Shown: positions 6,980-13,604 of the stretch, one piece after another
Layout: every line of letters begins with the position of its first letter
How positions within the stretch are numbered: the stretch's first letter is position 1
Origin: Caryophanales bacterium UBA6769
Lineage (GTDB): Bacteria > Bacillota > Bacilli > Bacillales > UBA6769
Direction: 5' to 3'
Assembly (NCBI GenBank): GCA_002453275.1
Contig: DKGN01000128.1
Coordinates: 1,605-22,237, forward strand
Length of the DNA: 20,633 nucleotides
Position numbers and translations under genes: made by a program
The notes under the pieces: model-generated
Seen by the model: the letters and a program-made list of their open reading frames with translations, nothing else
What the model was told of the DNA's origin: nothing
The model's database searches: none

Positions 6980-8056
6980 ATGAACAACAACAAAAAGACC
7001 CTTCGTCTTTTGTATGGGGGAAAGTCTGCTGAACACGAGGTGTCAATGCGAACGGCTCTTTCGGTCATTAACGCATTGAATTTTACTAAGTTTAATGTAT
7101 TTCCTGTTTATATTTCTAAGGCAGGGAAATGGTTTACAGGTCCACAAATTAACGGGAAAATTAAGAACATCAATGAACTTATTTTCACTGAAAATGGTCA
7201 TGACCAAAGTATTATCCCTGCACAATTTTTTGCTTCAATTACAGATGATGAAGTTGTTTTTCCGCTTCTTCATGGACCGAATGGGGAAGATGGAACCGTT
7301 CAAGGCTTATTGGAATTATTAAATGTCGCTTACGTAGGAAATGGGGTTGCCGCTTCCGCCGTTGGGATGGATAAAGTGTTTATGAAGCAAGTGTTTGCAC
7401 AGCATGGCTTAACGCAGCCAAATTACGTTTACTTCATGCGACAGGAGTGGAATGAGGATCAAGAACAAGTATGTTCTAAAATTGAAACAACGTTAGGTTA
7501 TCCTTGCTTCGTTAAACCAGCAAATTTGGGCTCAAGTGTAGGAATAAGTAAGTGTATGTCAAAGGATGACCTAAAACAAGCGATGAATCTTGCATACGAA
7601 TATGATCGGAAAGTCATCGTGGAAGAAGGAATTGTCGGGCGTGAAATAGAGATTGCTGTGCTAGGCAACGATGAGCCGAGATGTTCTATTGCAGGTGAAA
7701 TCGTTCCGAAAACAGATTTTTACGATTATAACGCAAAATATGAAGATGACAGCACCGATTTGCTCATTCCTGCAAAAGTATCGGAGACTGTGTATGAACA
7801 GCTAACAGAAATGTCGATAAAAGCATTTCAAGCCATTGACGGTTCTGGGCTTGTCAGAGCGGACTTTTTTGTCACAGAACAAGACGACATTTACATTAAT
7901 GAAATTAATACGATGCCAGGATTTACTCCTGTTAGTATGTATCCTTTACTTTGGAAACAATCCGGACTTGAATATTCTGAGTTAATTGAGTCACTCGTTG
8001 ACCTCGCGATTGAGCGTCATGTTGAGCAACAAAAGATTAAGCATACGATGGAATAG
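6980..8056 (+). CDS. ddl: D-alanine--D-alanine ligase
   Basis: An ATP-grasp cytoplasmic enzyme that joins two D-alanines for the peptidoglycan stem peptide. It is 358 residues, typical for Bacillus Ddl. Visible sites: GGKSAEHEVS (13-22, E18 equivalent to E15 of DdlB), FVKPANLGSSVGISK (177-191), VEEGIVGREIE (about 214-224), FYDYNAKY (247-254) and EINTMPGFT (308-316). Y254 corresponds to Tyr216 of E. coli DdlB, which is found in D-Ala-D-Ala enzymes and is missing in VanA-type D-Ala-D-Lac ligases, so normal D-alanine specificity is expected. The start is ATG 6980, six bases after AGGGGGAA; a further upstream in-frame ATG at 6941 has no binding site. murF does not follow, unlike the arrangement in B. 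subtilis. Confidence 0.96.
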   Translation: MNNNKKTLRLLYGGKSAEHEVSMRTALSVINALNFTKFNVFPVYISKAGKWFTGPQINGKIKNINELIFTENGHDQSIIPAQFFASITDDEVVFPLLHGPNGEDGTVQGLLELLNVAYVGNGVAASAVGMDKVFMKQVFAQHGLTQPNYVYFMRQEWNEDQEQVCSKIETTLGYPCFVKPANLGSSVGISKCMSKDDLKQAMNLAYEYDRKVIVEEGIVGREIEIAVLGNDEPRCSIAGEIVPKTDFYDYNAKYEDDSTDLLIPAKVSETVYEQLTEMSIKAFQAIDGSGLVRADFFVTEQDDIYINEINTMPGFTPVSMYPLLWKQSGLEYSELIESLVDLAIERHVEQQKIKHTME

Positions 8057-8084
8057 AAAACACTGCCTTATGCGGCAGTGTTTT
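8057..8084. terminator. Bidirectional terminator between ddl and yjcZ-type gene
   Basis: A perfect 11-base inverted repeat, AAAACACTGCC and GGCAGTGTTTT, with a 6-base loop. It begins directly after the ddl stop codon and lies 11 bases beyond the stop of the convergent small gene. Short T-rich tails are present in both directions. Confidence 0.85.
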
Positions 8085-8095
8085 CGTTTACTTTT

Positions 8096-8200
8096 TTAGT
8101 ATACGTAAGCTGCTCCAACAATGATAAGCAGAATGAACAGCACCACAATTAAAGCAAATCCAGCACCTTTGCCGTATCCGCCGCCACCAGCGTAACCCAC
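8096..8200 (-). CDS. YjcZ-family tiny transmembrane sporulation protein
   Basis: A 34-residue protein: a glycine/tyrosine-rich head (MGYAGGGGYGKGAG) followed by one hydrophobic helix (FALIVVLFILLIIVGAAYVY). This is the pattern of the YjcZ family of tiny Bacillus membrane proteins linked to sporulation. It starts with GTG at 8200; GGAGGTG lies about 7 bases upstream on the minus strand. An ATG at 8202 overlaps the GTG but is in another frame. It is below usual length cut-offs and easy to miss. It stands alone, facing the ddl terminator. The molecular function of the family is unknown; such proteins are thought to sit in spore or mother-cell membranes. Confidence 0.88.
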   Translation of the reverse strand: MGYAGGGGYGKGAGFALIVVLFILLIIVGAAYVY

Positions 8201-8231
8201 ATCTATCACCTCCGCTATCGAAGCATTACTA

Positions 8232-8258
8232 CATAGTATGTAAAGAGTCATTCAGTGT
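8232..8258 (-). promoter_or_regulatory. Candidate sporulation (sigma-E/sigma-K) promoter for yjcZ-type gene
   Basis: On the minus strand, CATACTATG at 8240-8232 resembles the sigma-K -10 (CATAnnnTA, one mismatch) and the sigma-E -10 (cATAcanT, one mismatch). An AC dinucleotide lies exactly 16 bases upstream, as in sigma-K promoters. The predicted leader is about 25 bases. The -10 sits in a 13-base perfect palindrome, TACATAGTATGTA (8230-8242). Confidence 0.35.
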
Positions 8259-8420
8259 AAAGGCTCCTATAACGACCTTTGAAAAATCCTTTTATGTAGT
8301 TTAGTGAAACAGGTCAAAAATATTGCTGAAAGATGTAAACTAAGCAAACATCAATTGAAGTCTTTGTAAAATCCTGTCTAAAGTTTTAATTTTCAGAAAA
8401 AGGCAAAAGGCTTTAAATTA

Positions 8421-8446
8421 TGTTAAAATAGGTTAAAGCGCTTACA
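8421..8446 (+). promoter_or_regulatory. Candidate extended -10 promoter with overlapping CcpA cre site
   Basis: TGTTAAAAT at 8421-8429 is an extended -10 with a poor -35. Just downstream, TTAAAGCGCTTACA (8433-8446) matches the cre consensus TGWAANCGNTNWCA at every fixed position but one (T for G at position 2). A cre site on the transcription start would imply repression by CcpA when preferred sugars are available. Confidence 0.4.
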
Positions 8447-8468
8447 TTTACATTAGGGGGGATTATTT

Positions 8469-8669
8469 TTGAAATTGGAAGAAGTAATGGAGCACTATGC
8501 CGAGCGTAAAAATGAGTCGTCAAACGCAAATGGACTTTTAGATTTTATCCAACAATTATATATTTATGGGACGATTCCAATTCAAGAATACCGTACACTT
8601 TTTAAGGAAGTGAATGACCTCGGCGCCACTAAACCAGAATATTACTATGACAAACAAGTAACTGGATAA
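8469..8669 (+). CDS. YppF-like small protein
   Basis: A 66-residue soluble, helical protein. The central block LLDFIQQLYIYGTIPIQEYR, followed by an FKEV...LGA stretch, resembles the YppF family of small Bacillus proteins, which have no known function. I make this match from memory of the pattern, so it is tentative. It starts with TTG at 8469, about 7-8 bases after the strong site AGGGGGGAT; the second in-frame TTG (8475) is less well placed. A possible cre site overlaps its promoter, and a terminator follows 12 bases after the stop, so it is a single-gene unit. Confidence 0.8.
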   Translation: MKLEEVMEHYAERKNESSNANGLLDFIQQLYIYGTIPIQEYRTLFKEVNDLGATKPEYYYDKQVTG

Positions 8670-8681
8670 CCCGGTAGCGAC

Positions 8682-8714
8682 AAAGCCTGCTTTCTGAGTG
8701 GGCTTTATTTTATT
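8682..8714 (+). terminator. Rho-independent terminator after yppF-like gene
   Basis: AAAGCCTGCT pairs with AGTGGGCTTT (two G-T pairs) around a short loop, followed by the T-rich tail ATTTTATTT. It lies 12 bases after the stop codon. Confidence 0.8.
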
Positions 8715-8776
8715 TAAAAAATAAAGGAAAAGTAATTTATTTTACAAGAAATAGTGAATTATTTGTTTGTTTTCTA

Positions 8777-8782
8777 TATAAT
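8777..8782 (+). promoter_or_regulatory. Candidate -10 element of the 59-residue gene
   Basis: A perfect TATAAT, 28 bases before the start codon at 8810 and downstream of the previous terminator. The -35 position (GTGAAT) is weak. Confidence 0.38.
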
Positions 8783-8809
8783 AAGAAAAAAGCGAAGGCA
8801 GGTGGAACG

Positions 8810-8989
8810 ATGAAACGTCAAGGGAGTCAACTGGAAGGGTCTTTCGTATACCGTACAATTGTAAGTGGTGTTGCGGGCAGCAATGACTTCCAAGTTGAAG
8901 TATTTCGTTCGAAGGAAGATATGGAAAGTAATGCATCGCCTTATAAAGTATTAACAAGCTTGGATGAATTTTTAGACTTTATGGAATAG
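8810..8989 (+). CDS. Hypothetical 59-residue protein
   Basis: A short complete gene: ATG 8810, TAG 8987-8989. AGGTGG lies about 5 bases upstream, a TATAAT box about 30 bases upstream, and a strong terminator starts 10 bases downstream, so the whole unit looks real. The protein is soluble, with no cysteine and no membrane segment. Its middle (TIVSGVAGSNDFQVEVF) looks like two beta strands and the acidic end (LTSLDEFLDFME) like a helix. I do not recognise the family. No other gene shares the transcript. Confidence 0.78.
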   Translation: MKRQGSQLEGSFVYRTIVSGVAGSNDFQVEVFRSKEDMESNASPYKVLTSLDEFLDFME

Positions 8990-8998
8990 TAATTAAAG

Positions 8999-9037
8999 GA
9001 CCCTGAATCTGAATTAATCAGAAACAGGGTCTTTTAT
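8999..9037. terminator. Bidirectional terminator with two-part stem
   Basis: GACCCTG pairs with CAGGGTC, then a symmetric AA/AA internal loop, then TCTGA pairs with TCAGA around a 5-base loop. TTTTATT follows on the plus strand and TTTAATT on the minus strand, so it can end both the 59-residue gene and patB. The stop codon of patB (9014-9016) lies in the loop. Confidence 0.88.
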
Positions 9038-10207
9038 TGATTGAATTGCTTTTTTTATTCGTTTTAAACCTTCTTTTAATGTTGATTGTGGGCACGCTAT
9101 ATTAATTCTCACAAAGCCTTCTCCCGTTTTCCCAAAAATATATCCTTGATTTACAGCAACTTCTCCTTTTGAAATTAAAAGCTCCTCTAATCCCTTTTCG
9201 GTTAAGCCTAGCTTGCGAAAGTCAACCCAAATTAAGTATGTACCTTCAGGTTGAATGACAGTTACTTGTGGAATTTCGTTTTGAAAAAATGTTGTTAAGT
9301 AGTGTAAGTTTTTTTCCAAGTAATCCATCAGCTCATCTAGCCATTGTTCACCTTCAGTATAGGCAGCTTCGAAAGCAGCAATTGCAAACGGGTTTAACAT
9401 GTCGCCATCCTCAATTCTTAATGCATCTTTATATTGTTTGCGAAGTTTTTCATTAGGAATAATTACTGCAGATGATTGCAAGCCAGCAAGGTTAAACGTC
9501 TTACTCGGGGCGACACATGTAATCGAAATGTCTGCGAATTCGTCCGAAAGAGAAGCGAATGGAATGTGAGTATGCCCTTTAAAGATTAAATCACAATGAA
9601 TCTCATCGGAGAGGATAAGGACATTATGCTTTCTACATAACTCTCCCACTTTACGTAACTCTTCTTTAGTCCAGACACGCCCAACTGGGTTATGTGGACT
9701 ACAAAATATAAATAACTTGCATCGTTCATCACTCAATTTTTCTTCTAGATCTTCAAAATCAATTTCATATTTATTGTCCGTTAAAACGAGAGGGTTATCG
9801 ACAAGCTCTCGCTCATTTTGGTTTACAACATAAAAGAAAGGATGGTACACAGGAGATTGGATAACAATCTTGTCACCTGGTTCGGTAAAAGCCTGAACGA
9901 GTAAACTTAGTGCTGGAACAACGCCGGGGGAGACGATCATCCAGTCTTTTTCAATTTTCCATTTATGTTTTCGTTCAAACCAATCGATAAGCGATTCATA
10001 AAAAGAATCTGGCCGAACGGTGTAACCGAATACACCATGCTCCGCTACATGATGTAATGCTTGAATGACTGCATCAGGAGCACGAAAATCCATATCGGCT
10101 ACCCACAGAGGAAGAATATTCTTAGCCCCAAATCGTTCTTCAAGGGCATCCCATTTTAAAGAATTTGTATTTAAACGATTAATTACATGGTCAAAATCGT
10201 ATGTCAC
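9014..10207 (-). CDS. patB: PatB/MalY-type PLP enzyme (C-S lyase / putative aminotransferase)
   Basis: A 397-residue fold-type I PLP enzyme, the usual size for PatB/MalY. Members cleave cystathionine or cysteine C-S bonds and some also act as aminotransferases. Visible sites: N-terminal LPLWVADMDF, FCSPHNPVGR with N173, DEIHCDL with D201 contacting the PLP ring nitrogen, APSKTFNLAGLQ with the Schiff-base lysine K236, and the C-terminal FVRINIACP with the carboxylate-binding arginine. It starts with GTG 10207; AAAGGAGG lies about 11 bases upstream, a long spacing, but no better in-frame start is seen. It is a single-gene unit between its own promoter and a shared terminator. The exact substrate cannot be read from sequence. 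Confidence 0.93.
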   Translation of the reverse strand: MTYDFDHVINRLNTNSLKWDALEERFGAKNILPLWVADMDFRAPDAVIQALHHVAEHGVFGYTVRPDSFYESLIDWFERKHKWKIEKDWMIVSPGVVPALSLLVQAFTEPGDKIVIQSPVYHPFFYVVNQNERELVDNPLVLTDNKYEIDFEDLEEKLSDERCKLFIFCSPHNPVGRVWTKEELRKVGELCRKHNVLILSDEIHCDLIFKGHTHIPFASLSDEFADISITCVAPSKTFNLAGLQSSAVIIPNEKLRKQYKDALRIEDGDMLNPFAIAAFEAAYTEGEQWLDELMDYLEKNLHYLTTFFQNEIPQVTVIQPEGTYLIWVDFRKLGLTEKGLEELLISKGEVAVNQGYIFGKTGEGFVRINIACPQSTLKEGLKRIKKAIQSIKDPVSD

Positions 10208-10246
10208 GATTATAATTGCCTCCTTTACGTTAAGTAGTATGGTTTT

Positions 10247-10275
10247 AGTGTAAACTTTGCGTATTTGTACGTCAA
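10247..10275 (-). promoter_or_regulatory. Candidate sigma-A promoter of patB
   Basis: On the minus strand TTGACG (5 of 6) is followed by a 17-base spacer and TACACT (4 of 6), 40 bases before the GTG start. Confidence 0.5.
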
Positions 10276-10330
10276 AATTTGTGTTTGTAAATTGTTCAAA
10301 AGGGCGGACAGTTCTTTAAAAAGGTCATAA

Positions 10331-10336
10331 TATAAT
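10331..10336 (+). promoter_or_regulatory. Candidate -10 element of the 60-residue membrane gene
   Basis: A perfect TATAAT, 40 bases before the start codon. No good -35 is found at 16-18 bases; GGACAG-like bases lie at about 20. Confidence 0.32.
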
Positions 10337-10376
10337 TGTAATAAAGAAGAACAAAAAGGAAGGAGGGGAAGGATCC

Positions 10377-10559
10377 ATGTTTTTACTACCCTATTTCTTT
10401 GGTCTCCTTTCTAGTGTGGCCTTATTATTAGTCGCTCCAGAAATTCCTTTTTTGACAGCAGTGCTTACACCAGTTAGTTTAATTTTTATCGTACTGTTTG
10501 CAGTTGTCACTATTATAAAGGCGCTCTTACTTCTACTCAGAAAAAGTGATATTTCATAA
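10377..10559 (+). CDS. Small two-helix membrane protein, unknown function
   Basis: A 60-residue, almost wholly hydrophobic protein with two predicted membrane helices (about 3-22 and 27-54), joined by a short APEIPF turn, and a charged tail (RKSDIS). It has a very strong ribosome binding site, AAGGAAGGAGGGG, about 8 bases before ATG, and a terminator immediately after the stop. Its own -10 box and terminator suggest a separate transcript divergent from patB. I do not recognise the family; it does not have the amphipathic pattern expected of a type I toxin, and no antisense RNA is evident. Confidence 0.75.
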   Translation: MFLLPYFFGLLSSVALLLVAPEIPFLTAVLTPVSLIFIVLFAVVTIIKALLLLLRKSDIS

Positions 10560-10565
10560 ATTCAT

Positions 10566-10595
10566 AAAACTCGGTGAAACAGGCCGAGTTTTTTT
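10566..10595 (+). terminator. Rho-independent terminator after the membrane peptide gene
   Basis: A perfect stem AAAACTCGG / CCGAGTTTT with a 9-base loop and a run of seven T, starting 6 bases after the stop codon. Confidence 0.9.
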
Positions 10596-10646
10596 AGTAT
10601 GCTACGAATGAAAAATAAGATCATTAAAGAAATCATTCTGAACGCT

Positions 10647-10673
10647 GTGACAATTTTAAATTTAGCGTATAAT
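10647..10673 (+). promoter_or_regulatory. Candidate sigma-A promoter of the phosphatase-thioesterase-sirtuin operon
   Basis: GTGACA (5 of 6) and a perfect TATAAT are separated by 15 bases, slightly short of optimal. The TTG start of the first gene is 45 bases downstream. Confidence 0.42.
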
Positions 10674-10718
10674 AAACAGGAGAGTATAAAGTACAAGATT
10701 TGGATGGGGGAATTAGCT

Positions 10719-11339
10719 TTGAAACTTTACTTAATTCGACATGGGGAATCCGAACATAACGTGGATCGTAACTTAATGGCACATACGCATGACTCACAGC
10801 ATCCGCTTACAACGAAAGGAAGAAAACAAGCAACAAAAACGGGCGAGTTTATGCAAGACAAGCTTACAGATAAGTCAGTTTTTTATGTCTCGCCATACTT
10901 ACGAACGATGGAAACAGCGCAGCCAATTTATGAACAAGCACCAGAATCGACACCTTTTTATGAAAGTCCGCTTATTCGTGAATGGGAGCTCGGGAATTTA
11001 TATGACTTCAATAATCGTACACCTGAGGTGAAAAGAGAATTTAAAGCGGCTGGCGCGTTTTATTTTCGCTATCATCACGGAGAATCGATGGCTGACTTGT
11101 ATTTGCGAGCTTCACTGTTTTATAACTCCGTTATCCAGCCACTAGAGGCTAGACAAGCGTATGATCAGGTTGTCATTGTGTCCCATGCTGCATTTATAGA
11201 AATGATGAAAGGCTTTTTATTAAATTGGACGATTGAGAGAATGACAGATTTTAAACCAGTTGAAAATGGCTCTGTCACACTGATGGGTAGAGTGAATGGC
11301 AACTTTCACGCAGAAAAAATCTTTGTACCCGAAGTGTAG
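10719..11339 (+). CDS. Histidine phosphatase family protein (phosphoglycerate mutase-like)
   Basis: A 206-residue cytoplasmic enzyme of the histidine phosphatase superfamily. The phosphate pocket begins at the N-terminus with LYLIRHGESEHN (H8 is the nucleophile). SPYLRTMETAQP supplies the second arginine, E110-region WELG fits the acid site, and VIVSHAAFIEMM supplies the second histidine. Many such proteins in bacilli are labelled phosphoglycerate mutase but are small phosphatases; the target is unknown. The start is TTG 10719, seven bases after GGGGGA; a longer reading from 10599 would begin inside the preceding terminator region and lacks a binding site. It probably heads an operon with the next two genes (44- and 15-base gaps). 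Confidence 0.9.
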   Translation: MKLYLIRHGESEHNVDRNLMAHTHDSQHPLTTKGRKQATKTGEFMQDKLTDKSVFYVSPYLRTMETAQPIYEQAPESTPFYESPLIREWELGNLYDFNNRTPEVKREFKAAGAFYFRYHHGESMADLYLRASLFYNSVIQPLEARQAYDQVVIVSHAAFIEMMKGFLLNWTIERMTDFKPVENGSVTLMGRVNGNFHAEKIFVPEV

Positions 11340-11383
11340 TCGGTGTTACTTGGTTAAAGGTAAGTAAAAGGAGGGGACGAGCG

Positions 11384-11782
11384 GTGCAGCAAAGAGTCAC
11401 TGAAATGATTCAAGGATCAATTTGGCAGGATTATGGGGCAAAGGTAGTTTCAGCAGAAAACGGAAAGGCTGTCGTTCGTTTACCAATCAAGCATGAAATG
11501 ACACAGTTTCATGGAACGGTGCATGGTGGCATATTAGCGACAGTCGCCGATATGGCAATGGCTGTTGCTGTAAACACACTCGTTGCAGAAAATGAATTTA
11601 CCGTTACGGCTGAATTAAAAATTAATTATTTAAGACCTGCCATTGGAAATGAACTCGAAGCGATCGGAAAAGTAATCAAACGCGGAAGAACGTTAACTCA
11701 TTGTCAATGTGAAGTGTTTGATGAAAATGAAAAACAAGTCTGTTTTGTCGTTGCGACTTTTTATATGTTTACGAAAGAATAG
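11384..11782 (+). CDS. Hotdog-fold thioesterase, PaaI/YbgC-like
   Basis: A 132-residue single hotdog domain that hydrolyses acyl-CoA thioesters. The PaaI-type active-site segment is HGTVHGGILATVADMAMA (H47-G48-G49, D56 as catalytic acid at the start of the long helix), followed by the TAELKINYLRPA strand. The start is GTG 11384, about 8 bases after AAAGGAGGGG. It lies between the phosphatase and the sirtuin and shares their transcript. The acyl substrate (aryl, short or medium chain) cannot be told from sequence. Confidence 0.92.
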   Translation: MQQRVTEMIQGSIWQDYGAKVVSAENGKAVVRLPIKHEMTQFHGTVHGGILATVADMAMAVAVNTLVAENEFTVTAELKINYLRPAIGNELEAIGKVIKRGRTLTHCQCEVFDENEKQVCFVVATFYMFTKE

Positions 11783-11797
11783 AATGGAGGAAGACAA

Positions 11798-12508
11798 ATG
11801 TTAGCGAAGATGTTGAATGAAGCGAAGCATACTGTCATCTTTTCAGGAGCGGGGATGTCAACGGAGAGTGGCCTGCCCGATTTTCGTTCAAAACAAACGG
11901 GCTTATGGGAAAACGTGGACCCGATAAGGCTTGCAAGTCTCGATGCCTTTATGAATAACCGCGAAGAATTTACGCAATTTTATCATACACGCTTACAAGC
12001 GATTCATGACTATAAGCCGCATGATGGACATGAAATCTTAGGAAATTGGGAAAAAAGAGGACTTGTCCAGTCAATCATCACGCAAAATGTTGATGGTTTT
12101 CATCAACAAGCAGGAAGTGAGAACGTGGCAGAACTTCATGGGACCCTTCGAACTGTCCATTGCCATTCCTGTGAAAAACGATATCCGAATCGTGACTTTA
12201 TAAACGGTATATTTAAGTGCGAATGTGGCGGTGATCTTCGTCCGTCTGTTGTCCTATTCGGAGAAATGTTACCTGATGACGAAGTGCGAACTGCAGAACT
12301 CGAAACAGCAAGCGCAGATCTATTCATCGTCCTAGGATCGTCACTGTCTGTCTCACCTGCGAATTTCTTCCCTGTTGAAGCGAAGCAAAACGGAGCCAAG
12401 CTCGTCATCGTCAATATGGAAGCAACAGACTATGATAATTTGGCCGATCTCGTTATAAACGAACGCAAAATTGGTGAAGTTTTACAAGAAGTGGATGCAA
12501 AATTATAA
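11798..12508 (+). CDS. Sirtuin, NAD+-dependent protein deacylase
   Basis: A 236-residue Sir2 domain, bacterial length (SrtN/CobB-like). It removes acyl groups from protein lysines while cleaving NAD+. Visible sites: NAD loop GAGMSTESGLPDFR (17-30), TQNVDGFH (95-102), catalytic H114 in ELHGT, zinc cysteines C122-x2-C125 and C141-x-C143, and GSSLSVSPAN for NAD. Y62-H-T-R65 in QFYHTRLQ matches the Y-x-x-R pair that binds acidic acyl groups in SIRT5 and CobB, so desuccinylation or demalonylation may be possible in addition to deacetylation. GGAGG lies 7 bases before the ATG. It follows the thioesterase by 15 bases. Confidence 0.95.
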   Translation: MLAKMLNEAKHTVIFSGAGMSTESGLPDFRSKQTGLWENVDPIRLASLDAFMNNREEFTQFYHTRLQAIHDYKPHDGHEILGNWEKRGLVQSIITQNVDGFHQQAGSENVAELHGTLRTVHCHSCEKRYPNRDFINGIFKCECGGDLRPSVVLFGEMLPDDEVRTAELETASADLFIVLGSSLSVSPANFFPVEAKQNGAKLVIVNMEATDYDNLADLVINERKIGEVLQEVDAKL

Positions 12509-12518
12509 AGCATTATCA

Positions 12519-12548
12519 AACCCACCTGACTTGAACGTAGGGTGGGTT
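12519..12548. terminator. Likely terminator between convergent sirtuin and EamA genes
   Basis: An 8-base perfect stem, AACCCACC / GGTGGGTT, around a 14-base loop between convergent genes; the EamA stop codon overlaps the right end. The T-tracts are weak in both directions (TTAGCTTTGCTT on plus, TGATAATGC on minus), so efficiency is uncertain. Confidence 0.6.
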
Positions 12549-13548
12549 AGCTTTGCTTATTCGGCAAGCTTCGTTTCTTAAAGAGAGAGCGAAAAATCCC
12601 GTTAAATTGTACGAAAAAGACTCCAGCCAAAATAAAGAAAGAGCCGATTATAGTACTGATTGTTAATGTTTCGTTTAAAAAGATGGCTCCAAAGATTAAT
12701 CCGAACAGAGGAACGAGCAAAATGGACATTGCAGCTGTTGCTGTATCAACAACATCTAATAAAAAGAACCAAATTGTAAAGCTGATCGCTGAAGCAAAAA
12801 CACCAGTATACAAAACAGATAATAAACTAATAGAATTAAAGACAATCGGTTCATTCGCTTCCGTTATAAAAGCAAAAATAGCTAATGCAAGAGCACCAAA
12901 CAACGATTGATACGCATTCACTTGTAGCCGATCAGCGAATTGAAACTTCCTTTGATAATAAATGTTAGCGAATGCCCAACAAACAGATGCAATGAGAATC
13001 ATGAACTGCCCAAGCAGAGCTGAACGATTGGAAAGCGACTCGAATTGAAAATCAACAATGAAAAAAATCCCAATACCGCCAAGGAACATTGCAAAAATCT
13101 TCACTCGAGATAACGGCTGGCCTAAAAACTTAGCTGCAAGAAGTCCACTCCAAATGGGCATCGTATACAGAAGAATCGATGACGTTCTAGCGTCAACAAA
13201 CTTCATGCCGTACGTAAGCAAAAGAAAAACGCTTGTCGTTTGAAGTAATCCTAATATGATAAGTTCTCGGAGTGATATGTTTTGAAGTTTTAAGCGTCTT
13301 AAAAAAGCTAAAACGATGATTAAAAAAAGCGCAGCAGACATGAATCGAAGCGTCGCAAATGTGAATGGTCCCATATATTGCAAAGCCACTTTCATAAATA
13401 CCCACGCAATTCCCCATATGAGTGTTAACCCCAACGTAAGTAAACGAACAGTTCCTTTAGTAATAAGCTTTTTTTGTTTTTCTATATTTATATTTGAACG
13501 GTCCTCAAAAATTGAAATCCCTCCACATATACTGTAAACTACGTTCAT
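12547..13548 (-). CDS. EamA/DMT-family transporter
   Basis: An integral membrane protein of 333 residues with ten predicted helices in two EamA halves: the first begins at TLGLTLIWGIAWVFMKVAL and the second at ILIASVCWAFANIYYQRKF. The family exports metabolites and amino acids or imports varied solutes; the substrate is unknown. The N-terminus is about 30 residues longer than typical. ATG 13548 has only a weak site (TTAAGG) but lies a plausible distance from a possible promoter. A much stronger site, GGAGGG, lies within the reading frame around codons 9-10, followed six bases later only by ATT, so the true start is doubtful. It is divergent from the MFS gene. Confidence 0.88.
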   Translation of the reverse strand: MNVVYSICGGISIFEDRSNINIEKQKKLITKGTVRLLTLGLTLIWGIAWVFMKVALQYMGPFTFATLRFMSAALFLIIVLAFLRRLKLQNISLRELIILGLLQTTSVFLLLTYGMKFVDARTSSILLYTMPIWSGLLAAKFLGQPLSRVKIFAMFLGGIGIFFIVDFQFESLSNRSALLGQFMILIASVCWAFANIYYQRKFQFADRLQVNAYQSLFGALALAIFAFITEANEPIVFNSISLLSVLYTGVFASAISFTIWFFLLDVVDTATAAMSILLVPLFGLIFGAIFLNETLTISTIIGSFFILAGVFFVQFNGIFRSLFKKRSLPNKQS

Positions 13549-13575
13549 GCTTTTGCCTTAAAGGCGATTCTTCTA

Positions 13576-13604
13576 ATTTTAACATAGTAATTGAACTGTA
13601 CGAA
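13576..13604 (-). promoter_or_regulatory. Candidate extended -10 promoter of the EamA gene
   Basis: On the minus strand TGTTAAAAT (TAAAAT at 13581-13576) is an extended -10; TTCGTA at 17 bases upstream is a poor -35. It overlaps the leader of the divergent MFS gene. Confidence 0.32.

Larger units (their letters stand above)
8201..8468. other. Intergenic region between divergent yjcZ-type and yppF-like genes
   Basis: A 268-base gap between divergent genes. It holds the ribosome binding site and possible sporulation promoter of the minus-strand gene (8204-8258) and, at the other end, a possible sigma-A promoter plus cre site for the plus-strand gene (8421-8446). The middle part, about 8260-8400, is AT-rich and shows no RNA gene, repeat or supported reading frame. 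Confidence 0.5.

Noticed and set aside
6980..8056. Van-type D-Ala-D-Lac ligase instead of Ddl
   Set aside because: The FYDYNAKY tyrosine typical of D-Ala-D-Ala ligases is present, and no vanH, vanX or vanRS-type gene is nearby.
10377..10595. Type I toxin-antitoxin module
   Set aside because: The 60-residue protein is longer than typical type I toxins and has two helices. I see no antisense promoter or RNA structure opposite to it.
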